From assembly GCF_020181035.1 (NCBI RefSeq), contig NZ_JAIQYY010000013.1, positions 140,562-204,561 on the forward strand: a stretch of 64,000 bases of DNA, in the 5' to 3' direction. Source of the DNA: Streptomyces sp. CoH27. Its GTDB lineage: Bacteria > Actinomycetota > Actinomycetes > Streptomycetales > Streptomycetaceae. Shown here one piece after another: positions 37,909 to 47,273 of this stretch. Made by a program: the position numbers and the translations under genes. Position 1 is the first letter of the stretch. Every line of letters starts with the position of its first letter. The notes beneath the pieces are model-generated. The model had not been told where the DNA came from. It was given only the letters and a program-made list of their open reading frames with translations, and searched no databases.

Positions 37909-38874
37909 ATGCAGGCATGGCAAGTGCACGAGAACGGCGAGCCGAGCGAGGTGATGCGCCTCGCGGAGGTGGACCCGCCCACGCCCGGCGAGGGCCAGGT
38001 GCTGCTGCGGGTACGCGCCGCCAACATCAACTTCCCGGACGCCCTGCTGTGCCGGGGCCAGTACCAGGTGCGCCCCCCGCTGCCGTTCACGCCCGGCGTG
38101 GAGATCTGCGGCGAGACCGAGGACGGCCGCCGGGTGATCGCCAACCCCGCGCTGCCGTACGGCGGTTTCGCCGAGTACGCCCTCGCCGACGCCCGCGCCC
38201 TGCTGCCCGCACCCGAGTCGCTGGACGACGCCGAGGCCGCCGCGCTGCACATCGGCTACCAGACGGGCTGGTTCGGCCTGCACCGCCGGGCACACATCGA
38301 GGCCGGCGAGACCCTGCTGGTGCACGCCGCCGCCGGCGGTGTCGGCAGCGCCGCCGTCCAGCTCGGCAAGGCGGCCGGAGCCACCGTGATCGGTGTCGTC
38401 GGCGGCGCGGACAAGGCCGCCGTCGCCCGTGAGCTGGGCTGTGACGTGGTCGTCGACCGCCGCAGCGAGGACGTGATCGCGGCCGTGAAGGAGGCCACCG
38501 GCGGCCGGGGCGCCGACGTCATCTACGACCCCGTCGGCGGCGAGGCCTACGCACAGTCCGCCAAGCTGGTCGCCTTCGAGGGCCGGATCGTCGTCGTCGG
38601 CTTCGCCAGCGGCACCATCCCGAGCCCCGGCCTCAACCACGCCCTGGTGAAGAACTACTCGATCCTCGGCCTGCACTGGGGCCTGTACGCCACCAAGAAC
38701 CCGAAGCTCATCCTGCACTGCCACGAGGAACTGACCGCACTGGCCGCCCGGGGCGCGATCAAGCCCCTGGTGAGCGAGCGGGTACCGCTGAGCGAGGCCG
38801 CCCGGGCCGTGCAGAAGGTGGCGGACGGCCGGTCCACCGGCCGGATCGCCGTGGTGATGGAGGGAGCAGCATGA
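37909..38874 (+). CDS. NADPH:quinone oxidoreductase-type MDR enzyme
   Basis: 321-aa medium-chain dehydrogenase/reductase without the zinc ligands. N-terminal GroES-like fold (NINFPDALLCRGQYQ, PFTPGVEICGE) and Rossmann motif HAAAGGVGSAAVQLG. Start preceded by GTGGAGG. The stop overlaps the next gene (ATGA), making a three-gene operon with two acyl-CoA dehydrogenases; it may act as an enoyl-CoA/quinone reductase in that pathway (inference). Confidence 0.88.
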   Translation: MQAWQVHENGEPSEVMRLAEVDPPTPGEGQVLLRVRAANINFPDALLCRGQYQVRPPLPFTPGVEICGETEDGRRVIANPALPYGGFAEYALADARALLPAPESLDDAEAAALHIGYQTGWFGLHRRAHIEAGETLLVHAAAGGVGSAAVQLGKAAGATVIGVVGGADKAAVARELGCDVVVDRRSEDVIAAVKEATGGRGADVIYDPVGGEAYAQSAKLVAFEGRIVVVGFASGTIPSPGLNHALVKNYSILGLHWGLYATKNPKLILHCHEELTALAARGAIKPLVSERVPLSEAARAVQKVADGRSTGRIAVVMEGAA

Positions 38875-40052
38875 CCGACGCCGACGAACTGGTCCGCCGC
38901 ACACGCGAGTTGCTCGACCAGAACCCGCCCGCGAGCACCGACCGGCTGGAATTCCTGCGGGCCCGCTTCGACGCCGGCCTCGCCTGGGTGCACTACCCGC
39001 AGGGCCTCGGCGGACTGGGCGCCCCCCGCCACCTCCAGGTCGTCGTGGACGCCGAGCTGGAGGCCGCCGGCGCCCCCGACAACGACGCGCGCCGCAACGG
39101 CATCGGGCTCGGCATGGCTGCCCCGACCATCCTCAAGTACGGCACCGAGGAGCAGAAGCAGCGCTATCTGCGGCCGCTGTGGACGGGGGAGGAGGTCTGG
39201 TGCCAGCTGTTCAGTGAGCCCGGCGCCGGCTCCGACCTCGCCGCGCTCGGCACCCGGGCCGTCCGGGAAGGCGACAACTGGGTCGTCAACGGGCAGAAGG
39301 TGTGGACGTCCGGCGCGCACAACGCCCGCTGGGCCATCCTCATCGCCCGCACCGACCCGGCCGTGCCCAAGCACGCGGGCATCACGTACTTCCTGTGCGA
39401 CATGACCGACCCGGGCGTCGACGTCCGGCCGCTGCGCCAGATCACCGGCGAGGCCGAGTTCAACGAGGTCTTCCTCACCGACGTCCGCATCCCCGATTCC
39501 CGTCGCCTCGGCGAGATCGGCGACGGCTGGCGGGTCGCCCAGACCACCCTCAACAACGAGCGCGTGGCCATCGGCGGCATGCGGCTGCCCCGCGAGGGCG
39601 GCATGATCGGCCCGGTCGCGAAGACCTGGCGCGAGCGTCCCGAGCTGCGCACCCACGACCTGCACCAGCGCCTGCTGAAGCTGTGGGTCGAGGCCGAGGT
39701 CTCGCGCCTCACCGCCGAGCGCCTGCGCCAGCAGCTCGTGGCCGGACAGCCCGGCCCCGAGGGCGCCGGCATGAAGCTCGCCTTCGCCCGCCTCAACCAG
39801 GAGATCAGCGGCTTGGAGGTCGAACTGCGGGGCGAGGAAGGCCTGTTGTACGACGACTGGACCATGCGCCGCCCCGAACTGGTCGACTTCACCGGCCGGG
39901 ACGCCGGCTACCGCTATCTGCGCGCCAAGGGCAACAGCATCGAGGGCGGGACCAGCGAGGTCCTGCTGAACATCGTCGCCGAGCGCGTCCTCGGCCTGCC
40001 CGCCGAGCCGCGCACCGACAAGGACGTCGCCTGGAAGGACCTCGCCCGATGA
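38871..40052 (+). CDS. Acyl-CoA dehydrogenase, catalytic-type subunit
   Basis: 393-aa acyl-CoA dehydrogenase (FSEPGAGSDLAALGTRAVRE, VNGQKVWTSGAHNARW, GNSIEGGTSEVLLNIVAER). The glutamate-bearing C-terminal block is present. It overlaps both neighbours by four bases (ATGA). With the following shorter homologue it resembles the two-chain ACADs of actinobacterial sterol and fatty-acid breakdown (ChsE type). Confidence 0.9.
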   Translation: MTDADELVRRTRELLDQNPPASTDRLEFLRARFDAGLAWVHYPQGLGGLGAPRHLQVVVDAELEAAGAPDNDARRNGIGLGMAAPTILKYGTEEQKQRYLRPLWTGEEVWCQLFSEPGAGSDLAALGTRAVREGDNWVVNGQKVWTSGAHNARWAILIARTDPAVPKHAGITYFLCDMTDPGVDVRPLRQITGEAEFNEVFLTDVRIPDSRRLGEIGDGWRVAQTTLNNERVAIGGMRLPREGGMIGPVAKTWRERPELRTHDLHQRLLKLWVEAEVSRLTAERLRQQLVAGQPGPEGAGMKLAFARLNQEISGLEVELRGEEGLLYDDWTMRRPELVDFTGRDAGYRYLRAKGNSIEGGTSEVLLNIVAERVLGLPAEPRTDKDVAWKDLAR

Positions 40053-41122
40053 CCGATCTTCTCTACTCCGAGGAGGAAGAGGCGCTGCGGGCCGCCGTAC
40101 GGGACCTGCTCACGGACCACTGCGCCCCGGCCGACGTCCTCGGCCGCGTCGTGTCGGACACCCCGCACGACCTCGCCCTGTGGAAGCTGCTCGCCGACGG
40201 CATGGGCCTGGCCGGCCTCCTGGTGCCCGAGGCACAGGGCGGCCAGGGCGCCTCGCATCGGGAAGTGGCCGTCGTCCTGGAGGAGTTGGGCCGCGCGGTC
40301 GCCCCCGTGCCCTACCTCACCAGTGCCGTCGTGGCCACCGAGGCCCTGCTGGCCTGCGGCGAGGCGGAACTGCTGAGCCGCCTGGCCTCGGGGCGCACCA
40401 TCGGCGCCCTCGCCGTCGGACTGCACACGGCACCGGGCGCCGCCTTCACGGCCGTACGGCTCGAAAACGGCGTACTGCACGGCGAGTTGACCGGCATCGC
40501 CGACGCGGCCGTGGCCGACCTGCTGCTCGTCCCGGCCGACGACGGCGGCCTGTACGCCGTCACCGCCGACGCGGTGACCGTCACCCCGCAGGTCTCCTTC
40601 GACCTGACCCGCCCGCTGGCGACCGTACGGCTGGAGGGCGCCCCCGGCCGCCGTATCGGCGACGCCCAACCGGCCGTACGACGGGCCCTGCGCGCCGCCG
40701 CCGGACTGCTCGCCTCCGAACAACTGGGCGTCGCCGACTGGGCGTTGACCGAGACGGTCCGCTACCTGAAGGAGCGCAAGCAGTTCAACCGGCCGGTCGG
40801 CGGCTTCCAGGCGCTCAAGCACCGGCTCGCCCAGCTGTGGCTGGAGACGGTCAACCTCCGGGCGGCCGCGCGCGCCGCCGCCGACGCGCTCGCCTCCGGC
40901 GAGGACACGGAGATCTCCGTCGCCGTCGCCCAGGCGTACGCGGCTCCCGTCGCCGTCCACGCCACGGAAGAGGCCGTGCAGCTGCACGCCGGTATCGGCA
41001 TGACCTGGGAGCACCCGGCCCACCTGTATCTGAAGCGGGCCAAGGCGGACTCGATCGCCTACGGCACGGCGGGCGCGCACCGGGAGGCGCTGGCCGGGCT
41101 GGTCGACCTCCAGACACCCTGA
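40049..41122 (+). CDS. Acyl-CoA dehydrogenase, partner subunit
   Basis: 357 aa, shorter than single-chain ACADs. N-terminal LYSEEEEALRAAVRDLL, central substrate/FAD domain degenerate, C-terminal YLKERKQFNRPVGGFQALKH conserved. The usual catalytic Glu region reads SIAYGTAGAHR, so it probably lacks its own base and functions as the second chain of a heteromer with the preceding protein. Coupled by ATGA; followed by a strong terminator. Confidence 0.87.
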   Translation: MTDLLYSEEEEALRAAVRDLLTDHCAPADVLGRVVSDTPHDLALWKLLADGMGLAGLLVPEAQGGQGASHREVAVVLEELGRAVAPVPYLTSAVVATEALLACGEAELLSRLASGRTIGALAVGLHTAPGAAFTAVRLENGVLHGELTGIADAAVADLLLVPADDGGLYAVTADAVTVTPQVSFDLTRPLATVRLEGAPGRRIGDAQPAVRRALRAAAGLLASEQLGVADWALTETVRYLKERKQFNRPVGGFQALKHRLAQLWLETVNLRAAARAAADALASGEDTEISVAVAQAYAAPVAVHATEEAVQLHAGIGMTWEHPAHLYLKRAKADSIAYGTAGAHREALAGLVDLQTP

Positions 41123-41134
41123 CGTCACCCGAGC

Positions 41135-41162
41135 GAAGCCCGCCCCGCCTGGGGCGGGCTTC
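41135..41162 (+). terminator. Terminator of the quinone reductase/ACAD operon
   Basis: Perfect 12-bp stem GAAGCCCGCCCC / GGGGCGGGCTTC with GCCT loop, 13 bases after the last stop codon. Confidence 0.9.
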
Positions 41163-41283
41163 TTCACGTGCCTGCTCCGCGGAGGTGAACAACGCGCCAA
41201 CTCCCCGCGAGACAGCATCCGTTGAGTGGCGAGTGCACGCATACTCTCCCCGGTCCCATCCGGCACCTCAAGGGAGGCAGAGC

Positions 41284-42156
41284 ATGGCCCTCACCACCCG
41301 ACGCAGAGCCCTCGGCACCCTCGGCGCCCTCGGCGCCGCCCTCGCCGGCGCGGTCGCGCTGCCCGCGGCACAGGCCTGGGCGGGCGGTTCCCAGCGGGGT
41401 CCGCACCCGCTGTGGAACGCCCACGCCCACAACGACTACGAGCACCCGCATCCCCTGTTCGACGCGCTCGGCCACCGCTTCAACAGCGTCGAGGGCGACA
41501 TCTTCCTCGTCGGCGACCAGCTCCTCATCGGTCACGACACCTCCGAGCTGGACCCGTCCCGCACCCTCGAATCCCTCTACCTCGACCCGCTGGCCGCGCT
41601 CGTGAAGGCCAACCACGGCTCGGTGTACCGGGGTTGGCACCGGCCGCTGCAGCTCCTCATCGACATCAAGACCGAGGGCTCCTCGACCTACCTCGAACTC
41701 GACCGCCATCTGCGCCGCTACCCGCACCTGTTCACCCGGTACGACCGCGGCCGTGTCCACCGCGGACCCGTCACCGCCGTCGTCTCCGGCGACCGTGCCG
41801 CCCGCATCCCCATGGCGGCGCAGGAAGAGCGACGGGCCTTCTACGACGGCCGGCTCACCGACCTCGGCGGCACCGCCCCCGCCTCCTTCATCTCGCTGAT
41901 CAGCGACAACTGGACCCAGAACTTCACCTGGACGGGGGCAGGCGCGTTCCCCGACACCGAGCGGCAGAAGCTGCGCGGCATCACCGCCGCCGCGCACGCG
42001 CACGGGCAGCGGGTGCGGTTCTGGGCCACCCCGGATGCCGCGGGCCGGGCCCGCGACGCCCTGTGGACGGAACTGCTCTCCGCCGGCGTCGACTACCTCA
42101 ACACCGACGACCTGGCCGGCGCGGAGACCTTCCTGGACGCCCACCCCTCCGCGTAA
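41284..42156 (+). CDS. Secreted PLC/GDPD-like phosphodiesterase
   Basis: 290 aa. Twin-arginine type signal TTRRRALGTLGALGAALAGA cleaved near AAQAWA. TIM-barrel phosphodiesterase pattern: NAHAHNDYEHPHPLFDAL, the Glu/Asp pair in SVEGDIFLVGDQLLIGHD, IDIKTEGS, and NTDDLAGAETFL at the end. GGGAGG precedes the ATG. Acts outside the cell, probably on glycerophosphodiesters or phosphoinositol lipids; substrate not determined. Confidence 0.82.
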   Translation: MALTTRRRALGTLGALGAALAGAVALPAAQAWAGGSQRGPHPLWNAHAHNDYEHPHPLFDALGHRFNSVEGDIFLVGDQLLIGHDTSELDPSRTLESLYLDPLAALVKANHGSVYRGWHRPLQLLIDIKTEGSSTYLELDRHLRRYPHLFTRYDRGRVHRGPVTAVVSGDRAARIPMAAQEERRAFYDGRLTDLGGTAPASFISLISDNWTQNFTWTGAGAFPDTERQKLRGITAAAHAHGQRVRFWATPDAAGRARDALWTELLSAGVDYLNTDDLAGAETFLDAHPSA

Positions 42157-42257
42157 CACCACACGATCGGGGGACACGTCAGCTGCCCGGACGAACCCTC
42201 CGCTACGCCACACTTGCGGCCGAACGCCGTCAAAGGGCGCGGCGGAGGAGGTTCCCG

Positions 42258-42452
42258 ATGGCCGTTTCCATCTCTGTGGTGCTGTTGCTCACGATCCTGG
42301 CCGTGATCTTCTTGCGCAACGGCGGGCTGAAGATCTCCCACGCGCTGGTCTGCATGGTGCTCGGCTTCTTCCTGGCCGGCTCCAGCATGGCGCCCACCAT
42401 CAGCAGCACGCTCACCGCGACCGCCGACCTGGTCAGCAGCCTGCGGCCCTGA
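42258..42452 (+). CDS. Small conserved membrane protein
   Basis: 64 aa with two hydrophobic helices (ISVVLLLTILAVIFL, ALVCMVLGFFLAGSSMAP). ATG preceded by GGAGGAGG. I recall near-identical small proteins in many streptomycetes with no assigned function; I see no catalytic motif. Confidence 0.65.
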   Translation: MAVSISVVLLLTILAVIFLRNGGLKISHALVCMVLGFFLAGSSMAPTISSTLTATADLVSSLRP

Positions 42453-42463
42453 GCCGTACACCC

Positions 42464-43702
42464 TCACCGATCGGAGAAGACGCCGATGCCGTTCGCGACG
42501 GGACGCTCGGCACCGCCGCTCGGATGGTTGCGGACCGTCACGGCGCGCGCGCCCGCGTTCCGGGTGACCAGCTCCGTCGAGCCGCCGCCGTCGAGGTTGA
42601 ACGCGTCGGACGCGCCCAGCGAGCGCATGGTGGCCGCCTCCTCCGCGACCGTCATCCCGGTGCGATAGGCGGCGGCGCCGTCCAGCGCGAGGATCAGCAT
42701 CTGCCGTCCGCCGTCCTTGAAGCCCACGACCGTGCGCACCGCCGAGGTGCCGTCGTCCAGGCCGGACAGCGCCGTGCCGTCGCGCAGCACCGGGAAGCCG
42801 CCGACCGCGAACGCGTACGGCACCCCGGACGACGCCGCCACCAGGGTGTGCGTGACCGTCACCGCGTCCCCGACACCGAGCTTGCGCAAGCGCCGCGCGC
42901 CCTCCTCGCGGCCCAGCAGGACCGTGGTGCCCGCCGGGATCGAGCCGCTGCCCGGGGTGTCCGCGGCCGAGACGACCCGGCCGTCCCGGACCTGCACCTC
43001 GTAGGTGTCGGTGCTGCACGGCGCCGAGCGCCGGGTGTCCGTGCCGCAGACGGCGCGCTCGCGGGACGCGCTGCCCCAGCGGGAGGTGAAGGCGCCGACG
43101 GAGTTCTCCGGCAGCGCGTACTGGTTCAGGCCCTTCAGGGTGAGCCGGCCCTCCGGTGTGGTGACGGTGCCGGCGAGGGAGAGCCGGTCCAGCCGGGCCC
43201 GCCCGTCCGTGCCGACGCCGAAGACGTCCTGGGTGTTCGTCCCCTGGGGCAGCGTGGGCCCGAACCGCTGGCCGTCCGGCACCGCCGCCTTGAGCACGTG
43301 CCCGTCCGCGATCGCCGGTCCGACACTCGCGCCGGTGGCCTCCACACCCGGATGCTGCGTCTCGGTGATGTTGAAGAAGTCACCGTTGACCCCCGCGACC
43401 GCTCCGGCCGAGTCCGCCATCCGGGAGACGGTGGCCCGGGCCGCCACCGCGCCCGGGTACAGCAGATCGACGCGGACATGCGGATCGCCCAGGTCGACCG
43501 TGAGGAGATGGGCGTGCGCCGGGCCCGCGGCCGCGGCGACGTCGAACTGCCGGTACGTGACCCCGGGCGCGATCCGCCGGCCCGCCGGTACGGCACCGGC
43601 CGGCGCCGCCCCCGCCAGGGCCGCACCGGCCAGCACACCGAACGCAGTGACCACCGTGAGAACCGCTCTCGCCGCTGCCGTACGCCTGCTGCGTCCTGTC
43701 AC
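42464..43702 (-). CDS. Secreted phosphodiester glycosidase (NAGPA domain)
   Basis: 412 aa. Signal peptide about residues 1-38 (ending near APAGAVPA). The NAGPA domain shows VAGVNGDFFNITETQHP, FAVGGFPVLRDG, LILALDGAAAYRTGM and the signature FNLDGGGSTELV. The family includes the mammalian uncovering enzyme that removes GlcNAc from phosphodiesters; bacterial members may trim cell-wall or polysaccharide phosphodiesters. Single gene, convergent with the small membrane gene. Confidence 0.87.
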   Translation of the reverse strand: MTGRSRRTAAARAVLTVVTAFGVLAGAALAGAAPAGAVPAGRRIAPGVTYRQFDVAAAAGPAHAHLLTVDLGDPHVRVDLLYPGAVAARATVSRMADSAGAVAGVNGDFFNITETQHPGVEATGASVGPAIADGHVLKAAVPDGQRFGPTLPQGTNTQDVFGVGTDGRARLDRLSLAGTVTTPEGRLTLKGLNQYALPENSVGAFTSRWGSASRERAVCGTDTRRSAPCSTDTYEVQVRDGRVVSAADTPGSGSIPAGTTVLLGREEGARRLRKLGVGDAVTVTHTLVAASSGVPYAFAVGGFPVLRDGTALSGLDDGTSAVRTVVGFKDGGRQMLILALDGAAAYRTGMTVAEEAATMRSLGASDAFNLDGGGSTELVTRNAGARAVTVRNHPSGGAERPVANGIGVFSDR

Positions 43703-43783
43703 CGTGTCCCCTGATGTCTCGTCAACTGTCCCTGGACAAGGGCCTAGGGGCAGTTGAGCAGACGGGGACGCACGGCGGGCCGA

Positions 43784-44143
43784 CTAGGCGTCGACTACGC
43801 GAGAACGAGTGAGAAAACGCACCCCCTCGGGTGCCTCCAGCGAGAAGCCGCTGCCGCGCCCTGGTACGACGTCGACGATCAGCCGGGTGTGGCTCCACGC
43901 CTGGTACTGGCTGCGGGACATCCAGAAGGTGACCGGTTCCGCCACGCCGTCCACCGTCAGCTCCGCCAGCAGCACGTCCGAACCGCCGGTGCGGAACTCA
44001 CCGTCCGGGTAGCACATGGGCGCGCTGCCGTCACAGCAGCCGCCGGACTGGTGGAACATCAGCGGACCGTGCTCGGCACGCAACTTCCGCACCAGCTCCG
44101 CGGCCCGCGGGGTGAGTTCGACGCGGGGGACTACCTCTTCCAT
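43784..44143 (-). CDS. DUF779 protein
   Basis: 119-aa DUF779 protein (FHQSGGCCDGSAPMCY with a CC pair and another Cys, SRSQYQAWSHTRLIVDVVPG). DUF779 genes normally follow acetaldehyde dehydrogenases; none is next to it here. Conserved cysteines suggest metal or redox chemistry, but the function is unknown. A GTG two codons upstream (44149) is an alternative start. Confidence 0.85.
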   Translation of the reverse strand: MEEVVPRVELTPRAAELVRKLRAEHGPLMFHQSGGCCDGSAPMCYPDGEFRTGGSDVLLAELTVDGVAEPVTFWMSRSQYQAWSHTRLIVDVVPGRGSGFSLEAPEGVRFLTRSRVVDA

Positions 44144-44226
44144 GGTCACCGTCCTGGAGAGCCGGGGGCGCGGGGCGCCGGACCCGGTCCAGTCTCACGG
44201 CTCGTCACCGAGGCGTCCAGAAGGCG

Positions 44227-45160
44227 GTGTTGTGTCCCTCGAACGGGTGGCTGCGCGGCTGGGGCCTGGACCCCAGCGCCTTCGGCAGCGCCCCGGTCGG
44301 CACCGCGGCCCTCGCCCCGGTTCTGGACGGCGTACCCGCCTTCATCGATCTGTTCGACGCGCACTCGGCGCCGGCCGGCGAGCGCGCGCTGGAACGCGCC
44401 GGCATCGACGGCCCGCGCCGCTTCGCGCAGGGCTCCGAGATCGTCTGCGATGCCGCCGGCCGGCCCACCGGACCGCTGCTGGAGGACGTGGCCTGCGCAC
44501 TCGTCGAGGCCGTCGCCTCCCGGCCCACCGAGGCCGAGGTGCGCGCCCGCTCCGCCGAGGTGCTGCGTGCCATGGCCGCGTCCGGCCTCACCGGCCGGCA
44601 CGCGATGGACGCCGACGGGGACAGCCTCGCCGGTCACGCCGCGCCGGAGGCCCAGGACGCCCTGCCCCTGCGGCCGCGCATCGCGCCCTGGTGCCGGCCG
44701 GAGACGGACGACGCCGCCGTGGCCGAGCTGATCCGGCTCCAGGGGACCGGCGGCACGCTGTGGCGGGTGGCGGGCGTGAAGCTGTTCATGGACGGCACCA
44801 TCGACAACGGCACCGCCTGGCTGGAGACCCCCGACTGCCACGGCGCGTCCGCTCACGCCTACTGGCCCGACCCGCAGCGCTGCACCCAGGTGATCACGGC
44901 CCTGCACCGCGCCGGTGTGCCGACGGCCGCGCACGCCATCGGGAACGCGGCCGTGCGCCACGTGCCCGACCCGGTGGAGCCGCGGGGGAGGAGGACCGCG
45001 CGGGCCGGGTCGCCGTCGGATACCGGGCCGACCTGACCGTGCCGGCGGAGGATCCGCCGAGGGTGGGGGACACGGATCCGGCGGCGGTGCCGGTCGTACT
45101 CACGGTGGTCGGGGGCCGGGTCATTCATCAGGGGACGGGGCGGTACAGCCCCCCCGGCAC
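44227..45160 (+). pseudogene. Relic of a YtcJ-type amidohydrolase
   Basis: Reads in two frames. Frame one (44227 to about 44990) gives RGWGLDPSAFG, PAFIDLFDAHSA, VKLFMDGTIDNGTAWLETPD, AHAYWPDP and AHAIGNAAVRHV, the middle of an amidohydrolase_3 protein. Frame two (about 45000 to 45160) gives its C-terminus RVAVGYRADLTVPAEDPP and VVGGRVIHQG. The N-terminal metal-binding HxH segment and the stretch between the two pieces are absent. So the gene has lost its start, an internal section and frame; no activity is expected. Confidence 0.8.
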
Positions 45161-45162
45161 TC

Positions 45163-45789
45163 TCAGCGGCGTTCCCGACGTCGGCGCCACGCCTCGATCA
45201 GCAACGGCAGCATCGACACCACGACAACCGTGGCCACCAGCGGCAGCAGATAGTCGTCGACGTTCGGAACCGACGACCCCAGGCTGTACCCGGCGAGGAC
45301 GAGGGCCTGTGACCACAGCACACCACCCACGGTCTGCCACAGGGTGAAGGTGCGGACAGGCACCTCCAGCGCACCGGCCACGGGATGCAGCACCGTCCGC
45401 AGCAGTGGCACGAACCGGCCGATGACCAGTGCCTTCCCGTAGCCGTACCGCGCGAGCAACTCCTCGGCGCGGGCGGCCGCCGCCTTCACCCGGCGACTTG
45501 AGGTGCGCGCCAGCAGCGCCCGGCCGCCCTGCCGCCCGATCAGATACCCGACCTGTCCGCCCGCCACCGCCCCGACGGCCGCGCACACCAGCACCTGCCA
45601 CAGCGCGAGCCGGGGCGGCTGGTGCGCGCCGCCGGCGCACAGCACTCCGGCCGGGAACAGCAGGGTGTCGCCGGGCAGGAAGAAGCCGACCACCAGCAGA
45701 CCGGACTCCGCGAAGATCACCACCAGGACGCCGAGCGCGCCGAAGGCGGCCAGCACCGAGGCGCTGTTCAACGGATTGACGGCGATCAC
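45163..45789 (-). CDS. DedA/VTT-domain membrane protein
   Basis: 208-aa SNARE-associated (VTT) membrane protein: FAESGLLVVGFFLPGDTLLF, the conserved GYLIGRQGGRALL and RFVPLLRTVLHPVAGALEVP re-entrant region, four to five hydrophobic segments. DedA proteins are undecaprenyl-phosphate or phospholipid flippases/scramblases maintaining envelope homeostasis. Intact, unlike its decayed left neighbour. Confidence 0.9.
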   Translation of the reverse strand: MIAVNPLNSASVLAAFGALGVLVVIFAESGLLVVGFFLPGDTLLFPAGVLCAGGAHQPPRLALWQVLVCAAVGAVAGGQVGYLIGRQGGRALLARTSSRRVKAAAARAEELLARYGYGKALVIGRFVPLLRTVLHPVAGALEVPVRTFTLWQTVGGVLWSQALVLAGYSLGSSVPNVDDYLLPLVATVVVVSMLPLLIEAWRRRRERR

Positions 45790-46234
45790 CTGGGCGCGCC
45801 TCCTGGCCTTCTCGCAGCCTCGTCGCGGGCCGCTTGCTCACCAGGATCGCCCGCCCGGCACAAAACCGCCCGCGTCCCTTCGGACGCGAGCGGTGTCTGC
45901 CCTCCTCTCCGGCCGGTCAGTGCGCGTGACCGCCCGCTCTCCCTGTGGCCGGACCCGGGTGTCTCGCCGGCGGCCGTCGCACCGTCCGCGTGGACCGCGA
46001 ACGCGGCCGTGCCGTGAAGGAGACCTCCGGACCGGGCTCGGTGCCGCCGTCGCCGGGCTCGCCTCGACGCGGCGGACGCCTTCCCATGCGCCGCCGAACT
46101 ACGGCCACTCTCCTGCGCGTTGCTGCGGCGCGGGCCGGGAGCCGCCGTCGTGCCGGGTCAGGACGGGGACACCTTCGTCATCGACTCCGACGACCCCCTC
46201 CTGACCCGCACCTTCGTCCATGCCCGTCGGGCGC
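45790..46234. other. Intergenic region with hairpin and a possible coding remnant
   Basis: Holds a strong imperfect hairpin at 45865-45894 (CGCGTCC-CTTC-GGACGCG core with ACCGC/GCGGT outside one mismatch). On the plus strand, about 46040-46253 reads open without a start as LDAADAFPCAAELRPLS, then VVPGQDGDTFVIDSDDPLL, ending TFVHARRALSRRAG; this looks coding in composition and may be the tail of a lost gene, but I do not recognise the family. Confidence 0.3.
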
Positions 46235-47176
46235 TCAGCCGACGTGCAGGGTGAGCGCCGCCGTGTGCAGCCGGTCGGCCGTCCGGAACTGCAGGAACAG
46301 CCGCCAGTTCCCCGACTGGGCGAACTCGGCGTGGAAGGTCAGCGCCGGCCCGCCGTGGTCGCCGTCGACCTTGCTCTCCGGGTGCAGATGCGCGAAGGCC
46401 AGGTCGCCCTGGTGGAACGCGGTCAGGTGGGCGTAGGTGTCCAGATAGGGCTGGAGGTCGGTGACCGGCTTGCCGTCCTTGGTGACAGTGGCGGTGAGCT
46501 GATGGGCCATGCCGGCCATCGGGGCGCCCTTGACGGTGATCGTGTAGCCGTCGACCGTCGTGGTGCCGGACGGCTTGGCCAACGGCGTGGTCATCGCCAT
46601 GCCGGGCACCTTCACGGTCCGGCTGAGGACGAAGTCCTTGCCCTTGCCCGAGCCGCTGTCCGGGACGAAGGAGGCGTACAGCCGCCAGGTGCCCGGCTGC
46701 AGCGCGGCCAGCGGCGCGGTCCAGGTGCCGTCCGGGGCCATGGCCGGGTGCACGTGCTGGAAGCCGGAGAGGTCGGAGCGGATGGCGTAGAAGTGCATGC
46801 GCTTCGTCTGGTCGACGGCGAACGCGGTGACCGGCTTGCCGTCCGGACCGGTGACGGTGAAGCGGTAGCCGGTCGCCTTGCCAGCGGTGAGGGTCGCGGC
46901 GGAGGAGGCCATCCGATAGCCGTCCTTCGCGTCGGCCAGCCCGTTGCCGGTCGCGGCGCTGTTCATGCCGGGCATGTTCGACATGTCGCCGGACGACGCC
47001 GACGCCGAGGAGGAGGGGGTGCCGCTGTGGTTCATGCCGGTCATGGAGCCGTTGTCGGAACCGGAACCGGAACCGGAGTCGGAACCGGAGCCGCAGGCGG
47101 TCAAGGTGAGGGCGAGGGCCGCGGTGGCGGCGGCCGCCGCGAGAGCGTGACGAGTCGTCCGGTGAGCCTTGGACAT
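46235..47176 (-). CDS. Met/His-rich secreted lipoprotein
   Basis: 313 aa. Lipoprotein signal with lipobox LTAC (LALTLTACGSG), then a Gly/Ser linker with Met/His metal-type motifs (MTGMNHSG, MSNMPGM) and two beta-rich domains containing GFQHVHPAMAPDGTW and LAFAHLHPESKVDGDHGG. Metal (copper) binding is suggested by composition; no enzyme motif. ATG at 47176 starts MSKAHRTTRHAL after a GGAAAG. It is followed upstream by a second secreted protein gene. Confidence 0.8.
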   Translation of the reverse strand: MSKAHRTTRHALAAAAATAALALTLTACGSGSDSGSGSGSDNGSMTGMNHSGTPSSSASASSGDMSNMPGMNSAATGNGLADAKDGYRMASSAATLTAGKATGYRFTVTGPDGKPVTAFAVDQTKRMHFYAIRSDLSGFQHVHPAMAPDGTWTAPLAALQPGTWRLYASFVPDSGSGKGKDFVLSRTVKVPGMAMTTPLAKPSGTTTVDGYTITVKGAPMAGMAHQLTATVTKDGKPVTDLQPYLDTYAHLTAFHQGDLAFAHLHPESKVDGDHGGPALTFHAEFAQSGNWRLFLQFRTADRLHTAALTLHVG

Positions 47177-47273
47177 GGGTGTGTCTTTCCAGGTGGGCGC
47201 CGTACTGCGGCGCGGGTGAACGTGGGTCCTGGCCGGGCCGCGGCGCTTGCCGCACCGGGGCCCGGGGGACACG

